A stretch of DNA of 64,000 nucleotides from Pohlia nutans (lineage: Eukaryota > Streptophyta > Bryopsida > Bryales > Mniaceae), in contig CM040103.1 of NCBI GenBank assembly GCA_022496805.1, positions 5,846,001-5,910,000 on the forward strand. The letters are read 5' to 3'. Of the stretch, positions 1 to 11,621 are shown one piece after another. Position numbers and translations under genes: made by a program. Positions within the stretch are counted from its first letter, which is position 1, and the number at the start of each line of letters is the position of its first letter. The notes beneath the pieces are model-generated. The model saw nothing but the letters and a program-made list of their open reading frames with translations, made no database searches and was not told the origin of the DNA.

Positions 1-784
1 GCGATAAATCCTGAAACATTGAAATTTATCACAACATCCCTCGGAATGTCGTTAGCACATTTCTTCGTGATGAAATAACATTTTTGATATTCTTCTGGAC
101 TATGATTGCTAGGCTTTCGAAGTAAAAAACTTCTTTCGGCCCTCAAGAAAAGTTAACATTATGTTAAATTTCCTTCTCGTCATGAAAGTTGATGACCTTG
201 ACTTTCACATTATCTATGCGTAAGAAAAGAGTAAAATCCTCTCAACACACAGTACAAGTAATCTGAAAAAAATGTTTATAGGATTAATACCGTATCACTC
301 TCGACAGACGCAATAATATGTAAGGTATAGATTTGGTCTTTGAGTCACAACAGATCCTTTAGTGGGAATGATACACATATCTGATTATTTTGCATTTTTT
401 TTTAGTCTTTTTTAATGATAATTTTACAACATACTCCTTTCCAATATTTCAAACAAATGATAGCTTAAGTTTTTTTCATAATTCTAATTTTTCTTCATAT
501 AATGTAGAAGCGTGCCTCTTAATGTTTTCAAAAGACAAAATACAATGAATTGAACAAATTATGTAAAAGTTATGAATAAATAATGTTTTGGATGTTTTTT
601 AAGTTCAATTCAACATTCTTATTTTTATTTCTGGATTTTTACATGCAAATTTTTGCTATACAAATCAATCTAGAAAACAAACTTCTTCACGCTCTTTTAC
701 TTTTCATGCGAAATTCAAAAATATAAAATTTGTTCAATTTGTATGTGCGGTTGAAACGTTATAGGTGGATGACCTTACTATGAC

Positions 785-846
785 CGCGGATGAATCTGCA
801 GTTGATGAAACTGCGGCAAATGAAACTGCAATGTATAAAACTGCGA
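785..846. repeat. 15-bp tandem repeat, about four units
   Basis: Units end in GAAACT or close variants and begin GCRG or GCAA (GATGAATCT, GATGAAACT, AATGAAACT, TATAAAACT). The period is 15 bp, so the frame stays open, but no gene surrounds it. Confidence 0.6.
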
Positions 847-1196
847 ACATTTTTTTGAGTTTTTTAAAGTGTATTTTCACTATAATTTATGTAATTAAAC
901 CTTTTAATCAATTAACATAACAATTTTGAAAGTAATAAAATTTATAAATTAGTTGTATATACTAAATTGTTTGCGCTAATTGGAAAATTAAGAGGAATTA
1001 AAGACTAATGTCTTCATATACGACGTAAAACATTAAAAAAAGAATTTAAACAAAAATTTAAAAGAAAAAATGAAAAGTGAATTAAAAGAAATGTGCATTG
1101 CATATATTAAAACGTGTATACATAATTGAGACCTTGAATTATTGCCAAGTACTATAGTGATCTAAATGTCGTGATTTCTAAAAAAAAAATGCTTCT

Positions 1197-1200
1197 TATA

Positions 1201-1255
<55 letters not shown>
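1197..1255. repeat. TA dinucleotide microsatellite
   Basis: Nearly pure (TA)n run of about 58 bp with a single G interruption close to its 5' end. Confidence 0.95.
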
Positions 1256-1260
<5 letters not shown>

Positions 1261-2129
1261 TCCAAGTTTTTACGCTACCTATTAGTTGTAAAAATTAATT
1301 TTTCCTAATTTAATTTGTTTTTACCCTAAAAAAAACGATGAATCAAAAATCTTAACCTTTTAAAATTATGCAAAGTAATTGCAAAAAAATCTATTTTATC
1401 CTTTGCTTTTACTCTAATTTGACAATATTCTTTTTTTTTTTAATAAAAAAGATCTAATGGATGTAAGTTAATTTGATGCATTCTTGTTATTTTGTAAGAT
1501 TGATGTAAAAAATATTTAATTTAATTTTCTTTGATCAAGTTTAAGAATCAATGGTTAATTGACTTTTACTTCACTTTTCAAAGATCTTCTCCTATCTTTG
1601 TTTTTCTTGTTTTTGCTAAAACTAATCTAATCTACTTTATTTGAAAAGATCTAATTTGATTTTTTTTTCATTTTTTTTCATTTTTTCATTTTTTTTCCTT
1701 TATTTTCAATGGAAATATTGAAATTATTAAAAAAACTCAAATTGAATGCTGGACCTACTAGTAATTTTCATTATATAGCTCAAATCGACTAAAGGATTTC
1801 ACTAATGGCTTTAAAAGACCGAAATTAGCATAGGATTCCCTCCCTTGTAAAGATAGCATATCTTGTTAATTTCCTCAGTTTTGACTTTTCACTACTTGTA
1901 AAAATTACCAAAGGTTGGTAATTGTTTTCTTTTTTATTTTCAATCTTTGTTATATAACTTTTTTATTGTAACTAACCTGTAAAGATATTTGTTTTACTGA
2001 ATACGTTAAATTTTGTTTTTGTTTTTACTAGTTTTAATTTTGAACAATTTATTAATTTAGATGAAATAGAGAATAAAGTCTCTAAAAACCTAATAAATAA
2101 TAATTTTTTAATGTTTTTATTTGTTACAG

Positions 2130-2396
2130 CTAATTTGGGTTCTCAGAGCTGGTAGCAAAGAGTTTATAGTTACCTTCTTAGTCCATGCCGGGTTAGGTCC
2201 AAAGGAGATGCTTCGCGGGGCGGAATTAGATGAGGTCATGGACAAGTCTTGCATGCTTGGTTCTTCGAATGTTTGAAATATCATTACATCAATCCGTGCG
2301 AGTCCGAAAGATAAAGGAGAAATTGACCGGATCCTAGAAATAAAGAAGGTATCAAAGATAGAGTACTTCCACGACATCATCTTTTGTGAACATTGA
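2130..2396 (+). pseudogene. Possible decayed coding fragment, unrecognised
   Basis: A frame with coding-like composition runs from just after a TTACAG acceptor-like site to a TGA at 2394. It is broken only by one TGA at 2274. The local GC content is higher than in the flanks. It contains stretches such as HAGLGPKEMLRGAELDEVMD and KDKGEIDRILEIKKVSKIEY that look like real protein, but I do not recognise the family. It may be an exon of an old gene or part of the neighbouring transposon. Confidence 0.25.
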
Positions 2397-2786
2397 ACGG
2401 CGAGAAGTGACAGTTACTTACATATCGTGTGGTTGAAATTGGAGTTTGCTGATTACATTTTGCATGAGTCGGCAGTAAAACCGATAGAAAATAAAAAGGG
2501 AAGGAAATGAACTGGATGTAAAATATTAAGCCAGAAATTTGGAGGATGTCCCGAGGGTATGGCCGGTTATGAGCTGGGTGGTTTCTAGAACGGGCGGTTA
2601 TTAACTGGGTGGTTCTCGAAGGCTCGAACGGCTCTGTCAACGAGCTCATTCTTGGAATCGCTTGCCCTAGCCACCTGTTGCTCGCCTCTCTCATTTCGCC
2701 GCTTCACCGGTTCATTGCTCTCGTTCTCAAGCTCCGTTCTCTCTCGCTCTTCTGTGTTCACGAGTCACGACACTTGCGTTTATCCG

Positions 2787-2857
2787 GCATTGCTCTTCCG
2801 GTGTTTTGAAGGTGCTCTTGCGGCATTGCTCTTCCGATGTTTTGAAGATGTTCTTGC
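2787..2857. repeat. 36-bp tandem duplication
   Basis: Two 36-bp units starting GCATTGCTCTTCCG and ending CTTGCG. They lead directly into the 21-bp array and share its GCATTGCTCTT start, so they are probably a longer variant of the same array. Confidence 0.7.
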
Positions 2858-3016
2858 GGCATTGCTCTTGAAGGTGGGGGCATTGCTCTTGAAGGTGGCG
2901 GCATTGCTCTTGAAGGTGCTGGCGATTATCTTGAAGGTGCTGGCGGTTATCTTGAAGATGCTGGCGTTTATCTTGAAGGTGTTAGCGTTTATTTTGAAGG
3001 TGTTGGCGTTTATCTT
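2858..3016. repeat. 21-bp minisatellite, seven and a half units
   Basis: Units follow GGCRTTNNTCTTGAAGGTGNN. The period of 21 keeps frames open on both strands and creates spurious repetitive ORFs. The half-unit TTGAAGGTGTT resembles the half-unit TTCAAGGTGTT of the array at 7561-7812, on the other side of the hAT pseudogene. Confidence 0.85.
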
Positions 3017-3639
3017 TCCTCTTGTGGTCGGTTTTGCTTGTTGCAATCATGTTTTCTCTTTAGGGTTTGCTACCTGAAGGTGTTGTTCGGTGGTTCACGA
3101 CCTCTTTGAAGTTTGTTGTTGTTTCACGGTGTTCTGTAGAGGTGCTTCGAACTTGAGGTGCATTGGTCGCTGTTGAGGTGAGTAGGCATTTTTGTTGGTC
3201 ATTTTTGGATTTTAGGATTCCTTGATTTTTCTTTTGGTGCATTTTTATAGTGATATTCTCAAACACCAAGTGCCCTTTGTCTGGTTTACACTAGCTCATT
3301 GTCAAGACAAATAGACATTTTATTCACACCAGCCTTAAAAAAGATTCACAGTTTCTATCTCTCTTCTATTTGATGTTCTGATGTTGATTTTGTTGTTTTC
3401 TATGATTTGTAGGTTGGATGCAACTGAGAAGGAGCTTGTTCTAGGCGTTGCACTTGTAGCTATAATTCCTAACCTTATTTTTTTTTCTCTTTTTGTTTTG
3501 ATCTTTTTGTATCATTGATTGATTTTCTATTTTTCTTTCCTTTTCCTCTTGCATTGTTTGGTTTGGTCCATTATTATCGCTGGAATGGTCACTTGTATTT
3601 TTGGTTTTGGTTCATTTTGGTTTACACTTTCTGTTTCAA

Positions 3640-5676
3640 ATGGCTTTCATTTTCCCATTGGTTACTAAAAAACAAAAAATTCTTAGTAATATGTTTTTTA
3701 GAGCTCGTATACCTGATGAGGAAAGAGAAGTCTTACCCTTAACCCCATCAGGTAGTACCAAAAAATCTGAAAATGCCATTAAGGCTGCTAAGAGGGAATG
3801 GAAAGATTCTTGGTACTTAGATTATGATTGGTTGGAATTTAATGCAACAATAGGTAGAGTTTTTTGGAAAATTTGTAGAGAGAAAGGAGGAAGTCTGTTT
3901 TTGCAAAGACATGGTCAGTTAATATTAAAGTTTCTGCTTTTAAAGACCATGGTAGGTCTGATGAGCACAAGAGTTTTGTATGGGCTATGCAATCTGGACA
4001 GAAAGTCATGGTTAAGGCAATTGCCCAAGCCAATAGGACTTGTGATGAGGTAATGTTGAATCTTTTCAGAATTGCCTATTACATTGGTAAAAACACTATT
4101 CCATTTAATAGATTTCCTCCTTTATGTGAACTGTTTGTTAGAGTGAAGGCTTGCATTACACAGAAGCTTTACCATGATGAGAAGGCATGTGCTGATATGA
4201 TTTTTTGTATTTCTAAAGTCATAAAAACAAAAGTACTTGATAGAGTCAAAAATGCAAGATTTTTTGGAATAATGATAGATGAATCTACTGATATTGCAGT
4301 AACTAGTCATCTGGTAGTGTTTGCTTCTTATTTTGAAGAGGGGATACCAGTTTTAGTGTTTTTAGGCCTTCTTTTCATTGCTGATGGACATAAGAATGCT
4401 GCTGTAATGTATGAAAGGCTCACAAATTATTTAGTAAAAGATTTTGGATTAGATTTTAACAAATTCATTGGGTTTGGGTTTAATGGAGTAGCAACTATGG
4501 TTGGTAAAAAAAATGAAGTTTCTACGAGGTTAAAAAAACTCAATCCTTTTTTAACTTCAGTTCATTGTGTGGCACATAGAACCAATTTGGTAGCTTTAGA
4601 GGCTGCCAAACATGATTCTTGTAAAGTGATTTCATCTGATGTTGATAAAGTATTAAAAAAGGTTGCTTTTTATTTTAAAAATTCATGTCAGCGGAGAGCT
4701 GGTTTACAAGCTTTTCAAAGCCAGCTCCTGGATGCTCAAAAATCATTGAAAAGATACCACAAAATAAGATGGCTATCTAGGTGGCAAGCTATGACTTCTT
4801 TGTGTGATAGTTTAGAGAATGTTATATTATATTTTCGTGATGTGCCACATAAAAATGATGATAAAAATGCTCCTTATTTGTATGAAAAGTTAATGTCATT
4901 TAAAATGATTTATTGTTTATACTTTTTGGCTAACATTTTACACATGCTTTCTTTGCTTTCAAGATTGTTTCAATATAACTTTGTTGATGTTAGTAGTATT
5001 GGATCAATTGTTAGGGCTGAAATTACACAGATTAGGATGTTGTTTATAGAAGAAAGGTCTGATTTGAATGTTTGTACCTTTAATGAGGATTCTAGATATC
5101 ATGTGATCCCTGATTTTGGGCCTGAAGGAGGTTATTTAAAACGCCTTTCATCTCAAATTAGAGGTAATTGGTTTCATGGTGTTGAAATGATTCGTGATAG
5201 AATTGGTCGTGATCTTGAGGAGGCTTTAGATTTTCAAAAAGCATATGCTCAAGCTGTGATTGATGCTTTAGAAAGTTGATTTGAAGACAATGGAATCATG
5301 AATAACACGCAATTCGCTATTTATGCACTTGGTCAAGTGCGTTCATTTCATGAGCAAATCTTGCTTAAAATTTTTTGTGTAAAAATTTCTCTAAAAAACA
5401 ACCATTTTTGTCGTTCTACAATTACTTTCATTGTAAACAAACAATTATTTAATTTAATTTTTATTCTTATCTTTATCTTTTATCTTTATCTTTTATTTTA
5501 TTTTTTATTTTATCTTTTCTTTATCTTGTTTCATTTATCTTATTTATTTCTTGTCTTCAATTTATTTTCCTTCTTGTCTTCTTCTTTTTCTTCTATTTTT
5601 TTTCATTCCTCTTGTGGCAGCCGCAAATCCTTCGCCCTCACCAAAGACAAAAAAGAAAAAAAACAAAAAAGAAAAA

Positions 5677-5709
<33 letters not shown>

Positions 5710-5842
5710 GAGTTCGTTCTCTTTTTTGTTTGGGGCTCATGAACCCTGAAAATAGAAATTTTAAAAAATAAAAATTTAGGGTTCAGCCGCCGGCGGCTGA
5801 ACCCTAAACGGCGGAGGATGCACAAAAAAAAAAAAAAAAAAA

Positions 5843-5880
<38 letters not shown>

Positions 5881-7329
5881 CTATTTTTAGTCTGCTGTGG
5901 GCTAGAGGGTGCGCGGCCGCGGACCCTTTGCCTCATTTTCTCCTCTCCTCCTCTCTGCCTCTCCCTCTCTCCCTCTCCCTCTCTCCCTCTCTCCCTCTTC
6001 TTCTCTCTTCCCTCTCCCCTCTCCTCATATATATAGGGGAGAGAGAAGAAGAGGGAGAGAGAAGAAGAGGGAGAGAGAAGAAGAGTGAGAGAGGGAGAGA
6101 GGGAGAGGAGGAGAGGAGAAAATGAGGCAGAGGGTGCGCGGCCGCGCATCCTCTAGCCCACAGCAGCTTAAAAATAGAAAAAAAGAAAAGAAAAGAACAT
6201 TTTTTAATTTTTTAATTTTTTTTTAGTGTGCATCCTCCGCCGTTTAGGGTTCAGCCGCCGTCGGCTGAACCCTAAATTTTTATTTTTTAAAATTTCTATT
6301 TTCAGGGTTCATGAGCCCCAAACAAAAAAGAAGACGAACTCCAAAAAAAAAAAAAAAAAAAAAAAGGTTTCTTTTTCTTTTTCTTTTTTCTTTTTTTGTC
6401 TTTGGTGCGGGCGAAGGATTTGCGGTTGCCACAAGAGGAATGAAAAAAAATAGAAGAAAAAGAAGAAGACAAGAAGGAAAATAAATTGAAGACAAGAAAG
6501 AAATAAGATAAATGAAACAAGATAAAGAAAAGATAAAAGATAAAATAAAATAAAAGATAAAGATAAAAGATAAAGATAAGAATAAAAATTAAATTAAATA
6601 ATTGTTTGTTTACAATGAAAGTAATTGTAGAACGACAAAAATGGTTGTTTTTTAGAGAAATTTTTACGACAATATTTTTAATGCTTCCGGGGACCAAGTG
6701 CATGATTATATGGCCAAGTGCGTAAATAGCGAATTGCGTGTTGAATGCTTTCAAAGTCCTCAATCCTTGTAACACACCATCAAAATCTGTGGGTTTGGGA
6801 AGTTAGGGTGTTGCAGATTTAGAGGTTTTATGTTCTCACTATGGTAAGGAGCAAGAGCTGAATGGCAAGAAATTCAGCCCCCTCATTAAGCCCGATGCAA
6901 TAAAACGTGAATTCTTTTCATTTAAAATTCAAGCTACAACTGATTGGTTGCAAAAGAATTTGAGATTTGTGGAGTATGATTTCTTGGAATTCTTCACTTC
7001 AAGTAAAGTATTCTAATCTTTTGATCTTAGCTGAAATTGCAAGTGTGCAATGTGTTAGTACAGCTTCTTGTAAAAGAGCATTTTCTGTACAAAATTGTAT
7101 TAAACCAAAATTCAGAAATTGATTGAAGACACAACATTTGGAAAGCGTTATGCGTATTGCTTTAGAAGGACTTCAAGAAGGTTGTGATTCACTTCTTCTA
7201 AATGCTATTGGACTTTGGAAAAACACCACCAAGTTTAGGTATTTGTATTTTGACCCTGAAAAATATTTGATTGTCCATGCCATTACTAATGAAATGCATG
7301 CAGACGATGAAGAAATTCCTAACTATTGA
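3640..7329 (+). pseudogene. Decayed hAT-superfamily transposase gene (zinc-finger 862-like type)
   Basis: The translation resembles plant and animal hAT transposase relatives of the ZNF862/TTF-finger type. The pieces in order are: an N-terminal KREWKDSWYLDYDWLEFN segment; a broken BED/TTF-like finger with a frameshift near 3890; the long catalytic-core frame 3987-5279, with GIMIDESTDIA and the SVHCVAHRTNLVALEAA segment; and after the foldback insertion a C-terminal dimerisation region with SCKRAFSVQNCIKPKFRN. Inactivating changes are the frameshift near 3890, TGA at 5277, TAG near 6821, a frameshift near 7010 and TGA near 7117 where relatives have Arg. The 1.4-kb foldback element sits inside it. 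No clear hAT terminal repeats or 8-bp duplication were found, so the ends are uncertain. Confidence 0.85.
5304..6741. mobile_element. Foldback (giant palindrome) transposable element, copy 1
   Basis: Two arms of about 700 bp are near-perfect inverted copies with almost no loop. The ends read AACACGCAATTCGCTATTTA and its complement. Each arm holds, in order, a CTTTAT-rich pyrimidine tract, long homopolymer runs, a 34-bp palindrome built on TTTAGGGTTCAGCCGCCGG (5775-5808; right-arm copy 6243-6276), a NotI-like GCGGCCGC core and a CT/GA tract at the centre. TGAAT flanks both sides (5299-5303 and 6742-6746). Removing the element plus one TGAAT restores the hAT frame as GIMNAFKVLNP. That supports the boundaries and a 5-bp target duplication. 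It has no coding capacity. Confidence 0.85.
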
Positions 7330-7560
7330 TGTGCTTTGTTGACTTCATTGTATGTGGGATGGGTTTAGATAGAATCCTTCCAAGACTTTATAGCATAGGG
7401 TCTTGGAAGGGTTGGGGATCCTTGGTCCTAGGGTGGTATAGGACTTTGTGAGGTTCAACTCCTCCCAAGGATATCATGTTCTTATTCATTAGAATGTTAG
7501 TTGTCTTGTTTTGGTGTTTTTGGGGTGTAAATTTGATATTTGAAGGTGTTTTAAGGTGTT

Positions 7561-7812
7561 GTTTTGGTGTTTTAAAGTGTTGTTTTGGTGTTTTAAGGTG
7601 TTGTTTTGGTGTTTCAAGGTGTTGTTTTGGTGTTTTAAGGTGATGTTTTGGTGTTTCAAGGTGTTGTTTTGGTGTTTCAAGGTGTTGTTTTGGTGTTTTA
7701 AGGTGGTGTTTTGGTGTCTCAAAGTGCTATTTTGGTGTATCAAAGGTGATGTTTTGGTGTATCAAGGTGAAGTTTGGTGTTTTAAGGTGTTGCTATGGTG
7801 ATTTAAGATGAT
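7561..7812. repeat. 21-bp minisatellite, about 12 units
   Basis: Units follow GTTTTGGTGTTTYAAGGTGTT, with two units off by one base near the 3' end. It lies about 230 bp downstream of the hAT pseudogene stop. Open frames across it on both strands are artefacts of the 21-bp period. Confidence 0.95.
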
Positions 7813-8573
7813 GTTAGAATGGTAACTTGAATGGTAATTTCATTTGGCGTTCTTTTGAATTTTTTTATTGAATTTTTGTTTATGAACCGAAGAAAATTTT
7901 ACTATGAAGGATATTGACCGAATGCTTTTGAAAATTTTAGGACACACAACCGATCAAGAAAAAAATTCTTAGGACATTGACCGGTCCAAAATGAAGGACT
8001 TAGGACATGACCGACCAACGATGGTCCTTGACCAAAGATTTCAAAAGAGCTAGGACAAATACTAAAATTTCCCAAACCTCCCCATTCACTAATGAAAATC
8101 ATCTGTGTATCTAAATTTAATTTTTTTGCTACACCTTGGTGATACCTACTAAACTTGTAACTACAATAAAACACTAAAATATTTTTTAAATATTTTCAAA
8201 ATTTCAAAGTGGAGTAAAAACTTGACTTGGCAAGCTTCATTTTGTTAGTTAAGCTCAAATGCAATGGAACTCATTTTCAAGCGAAAAAGTTCAAGTAGAA
8301 CAAGCAAAAGAAATTCAAAATACACTACACGATAAACCGTTTTTACGACTTTTTTTGTAGCTAGGACCCCATGTAAAATTTAAAAATAGCTTGAATGATT
8401 TAAATTTAACTTGAAGGGGTGGCATCACCAAACAAAGCCCTTCACAGAAAGAATTGGATGGAAATCATCCACGCAGCAGTTGGAATTGAACACTCAATTG
8501 GCTTCATTCATAAGCCATTTTTTGTCTCAGCGGCGTTTAGGAGTTAACTCTATTGGTACAGCTTTTTACTATT
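7813..8573. other. Intergenic, no gene
   Basis: AT-rich. Around 7910-8040 there are several short motifs of the form AGGACA..GACCG, but no array or open gene. A short open stretch at 8411-8550 (KALHRKNWMEIIHAAVGIEH) looks faintly coding but is not recognised. Confidence 0.5.
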
Positions 8574-8588
8574 CCTCAATGATTTTTT

Positions 8589-8792
8589 ATTTATTTATTA
8601 AGGCACACAAGTTGCTTTGCAACCCGCGGCAAAGCTGACGAATTGCTTTTGGCAACTCATCGCCGGGATTTTTCCATTCGGTAAAGTAGTGATTTTACGG
8701 CCGGAATCGAACCGCCAACCTCTTGGGTACCCCGGCAACACCTTAAAGGTACCCCTCTCCATCATGTGGTAGTTTAAGGTCATTCCGGACCA
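8589..8792 (-). mobile_element. tRNA-derived SINE with 15-bp target duplication
   Basis: Read on the minus strand it has a pol III B box GGTTCGATTCC (8703-8713) and an A-box-like GATGGAGAGG (8754-8763) about 40 bp upstream. It ends in an A-rich tail (TTAATAAATAAATAAA). The flanks carry the direct repeat CCTCAATGATTTTTT at 8574-8588 and 8793-8807. Length, promoter boxes, tail and target-site duplication together identify a full-length SINE of about 204 bp. Confidence 0.85.
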
Positions 8793-8824
8793 CCTCAATG
8801 ATTTTTTTTTCGAACTCGTAACAT

Positions 8825-9025
8825 ATGCAAGTGGTCACTCAATTTAGGGGTTCAGCTGCTCTCCAAGGTTTTAGCTATGCTTCTGATTACGTTGCTTACA
8901 ATCTTCAGTCTTATGTCAGGAGCGGTGGAGGACTCCATAGTTGCATGGCGAGGATTGGATGCCAGGATATCTTCTTAAATGCTCTCTCTGCTCACTATGA
9001 TGGACACCTGAATTGGCTCAGGTAG
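8825..9025 (+). other. Short unrecognised open frame
   Basis: A 66-codon frame with composition unlike its AT-rich surroundings (contains GGGLHSCMARIGCQDIFLNA) ends at a CAGGTAGG donor-like site. It may be an exon remnant. I cannot assign a family or connect it to other exons. Confidence 0.2.
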
Positions 9026-9346
9026 GCGATGATGTTTTACTCTGCGTCTTGAACCGAGAACCTGATCATGTCAGATTATCAATCTCCAGTTTTACCCAGT
9101 ACGTTTCTCTAATGATTTAGTATCAGTTAATGATGGCCAGTCTCTGGCCTCATCATCTTCATTGTCTCTAGTCTAATATGGTATTTAGTGCAAATGCTAC
9201 CACCCAGGGCTTTCTTTTGGCTTCTTGGAGCCAGACTCTAATGTTGTGGCACAATCACATGGTTTAAATCCGGAGAAACCACCTTCCATTGCATGCATGG
9301 AGCACTGCTACACTGCAAAAAGAAAGCCATGTACCACCATGCATAA

Positions 9347-9669
9347 GAGCAGCTCCACCGCAGGCCCTCCCAGGGCCCTGGCAGTCAAGAAGTAAATGAA
9401 AAGTGCTCAGGGCCCTCCCAAAATGGCTCAGGGCCCTCCCTCCTAGCGTGTCAAGAAATGGCCCTCCAAATCACTATTCAGTTGACTAAATCACTAATTA
9501 GTTGACTAAATCCCCACATTCTACTTGTGATTGGTGCATTGAATATTTAATGTGCACTTTTGATGTGTGAGGGCCCTCCAAGGGTGGGGGAGTGTGAGTG
9601 CAAGGGCCCTCCAAATGGTAATGAATAATTTGAGCGAGTCATCTCTGGCGTGTAGGAGTGGGGATGCTC
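9347..9669. mobile_element. MITE, PIF/Harbinger-like (TAA target duplication)
   Basis: Terminal repeats are GAGCAGCTCCACC on the left and GAGCATCCCCACTCC as the complement of the right end. TAA flanks both sides. The interior is non-coding and carries repeated GGGCCCTCC motifs. The GAGCATCTCCA-type end is shared with the elements at 26289 and, at one end only, 10669. Confidence 0.7.
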
Positions 9670-10072
9670 TAAGGTCAGCTACTTTTGCTACTCAAGTATG
9701 CAAAAGTAAAAAAAGGAAAGATAAAATTATTCTTACAAAATATATTTAGAAAATTCTTATTGATTGCCAAGTACTAAGAAGCCTTAATTGGTTGTTATTG
9801 ATGCTCCTCCAAAGTGAATGATGTAGCAAATTGTCTACTAACTTATAAATATTGTCAATTTTTTTGCTATTGACTATTTTTACTTACAATGTACTAGTAG
9901 CACAAGAAATTTGTTTGGTAGAGATCCAACAAATTTTAGCAAATTTTGGATCTCTGCTTGTATCTTGCTTGTTGCAATATTATATATTCTCATCTTGATT
10001 TCTGGCACCTCAAAAATTGACTTGTGCATTTCAATCATGGTCTGAAGTTTACCTCTCAAATCAGATTACCCG

Positions 10073-10639
10073 TTAACTGCCTAAGCGTTCATTTTATGGA
10101 CAATGTACAAATTTCATCCATGTTTTCTCATCCGTCATGCACTTTTTGCAATGTATATTTTTTACTATAGATTTTATGAGAAGATAGCTTTGTGCATGTG
10201 TGATCCGATTAGAGAGGGGATAACTTGTGAAGTTTTTATGCCTCATTTCATGTTGTAGTAATTCACCCAAAATTTCAAAGATTTTAGTGTAAAAATGCTC
10301 TTAAAAAAGTGAACTACTAAAATTAAGCAACCAAAAAATCTCCAAAATCACTACACTTAAAATATTACATTTCAATCAATCACAAAAAATTATATCTACA
10401 GGTTGTCAATATCTTATTTGTAATTGAATTACAAAAGAATTTTGAATTTTGAGTTTCAAATTTTATACAAAAATATTGGTGATTCCAATCACAAATTTAA
10501 CCGTATGAACAGAATCTGAAATTCATAATGTAAAACTTTTAATTCATACATCAAGTTCAAAATATCCCTCTTAGTTGCATTTAATGCATCTTTGCAAAAT
10601 TGCCGAATTTGGAGAGGGCTCTAGGCATTTAGGGGTTAA
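10073..10639. mobile_element. TTAA-flanked piggyBac-like MITE, family C copy 1
   Basis: TTAA at both ends (10073-10076 and 10636-10639). Inner ends are CTGCCTAAGCG and, as complement, CCCCTAAATGCCTAG. It is homologous along its length to 13606-14175. Non-coding. Confidence 0.75.
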
Positions 10640-11621
10640 GAAGGAAATTACCTTAAGTGCATTACTAAGAGCATCTCTACTAGCACTCTTAATACAATTC
10701 TCGCTACAGAAAAGTAGATGAGACTAAGGTGGTTACCCCATTACCAACTGGCTCCTTTCACCAACAGCTACGAGCATTATCCGCAATCAATGCTGCAATG
10801 ATGTTGGTTGTAGTATGAGTTACAGTTGGTAATGGGTTCTCTCTTGTTGGTTTTAGTATATGTAAGTGTGGTTATGGATTCATTGTTGTTGGTTTAAGCA
10901 TCTTCAGTGTGTGCAATACAAATCTTCTTTAAACAGAAAGAGGTGCACCTATATGACGTGAATGGGATGCGTCATACTTCAACTTTGAAATTTTATAACT
11001 AATTCATTCTTCATCCAAAAATTATGAATCAACTCGTGTTGGAATCTATTTCTTCCTGCTTGCCTCTAAAAAAATAAAATACTAAATAATAACAATGCCT
11101 CATATCCGTATTTCTTATTCAGTTGGAAATGAGGTAACCACCTTAGGTTGGTGAACAATTTATTTAGCCCGTGACACTGAATAAGCCACTACAAATCAAG
11201 GCCCTCTAAATCACTCTTACTAGTGTTTCTCCTCTTATTAATTGCACACCATAATTGCACAATTCATACGTGGTGACTTGTGAATGGCTCACTTACTATT
11301 TTCAAGAGTCTTAATGATGATGTTGGTGGGGGAACTACATGGTGAAGTTTGACTTTTTGGATGCCCTTCATGGTGCAATTGAGAGTGCTAATGCAGATGC
11401 TCTAATGACTGTAAAAGGCCATGCCTACACTGTACAAGTAGCACCAACTTGTTCTTTTTATATCAAGAGACAGTTTAGAATTTTTGTTGTTTATTTATTT
11501 ATTTATTTATTTGGAACAAATGGACAATTCCATTGATAAAGGAAAAAATATATTCAACTTGAGGCACTAAACCCTGGCGGGATTTTTTAATTATTTTTAA
11601 TTATTTTAAATTGCTACTTTT
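10640..11621. other. Intergenic with transposon debris
   Basis: A GAGCATCTCTAC end preceded by TAA lies at 10666-10680, but I could not find its partner. Imperfect inverted copies of TACCCCATTACCAACTG occur at 10735 and near 10840. No convincing gene is present. Confidence 0.45.

Larger units (their letters stand above)
1..2129. other. AT-rich intergenic stretch, no gene seen
   Basis: Strongly AT-rich with poly-A and poly-T runs and no open frame that looks coding. Apart from the two short tandem repeats listed separately, I see nothing recognisable. Confidence 0.7.

Noticed and set aside
2117..3269. Several 60-140-codon frames on both strands around the 21-bp array
   Set aside because: They arise from the repeat period or lie antisense to the weak coding fragment. 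No recognisable domains were found.
5298..6149. Long open frames in the arms of the foldback elements, some resembling signal peptides
   Set aside because: They consist of homopolymer and CT/GA tracts, occur as mirror images on both strands and share no protein feature beyond low complexity.
7489..7801. Open frames with repeated LKHQNNT or FWCFKVL units
   Set aside because: A 21-bp tandem repeat keeps all frames open, so the protein repeats are by-products of the minisatellite.
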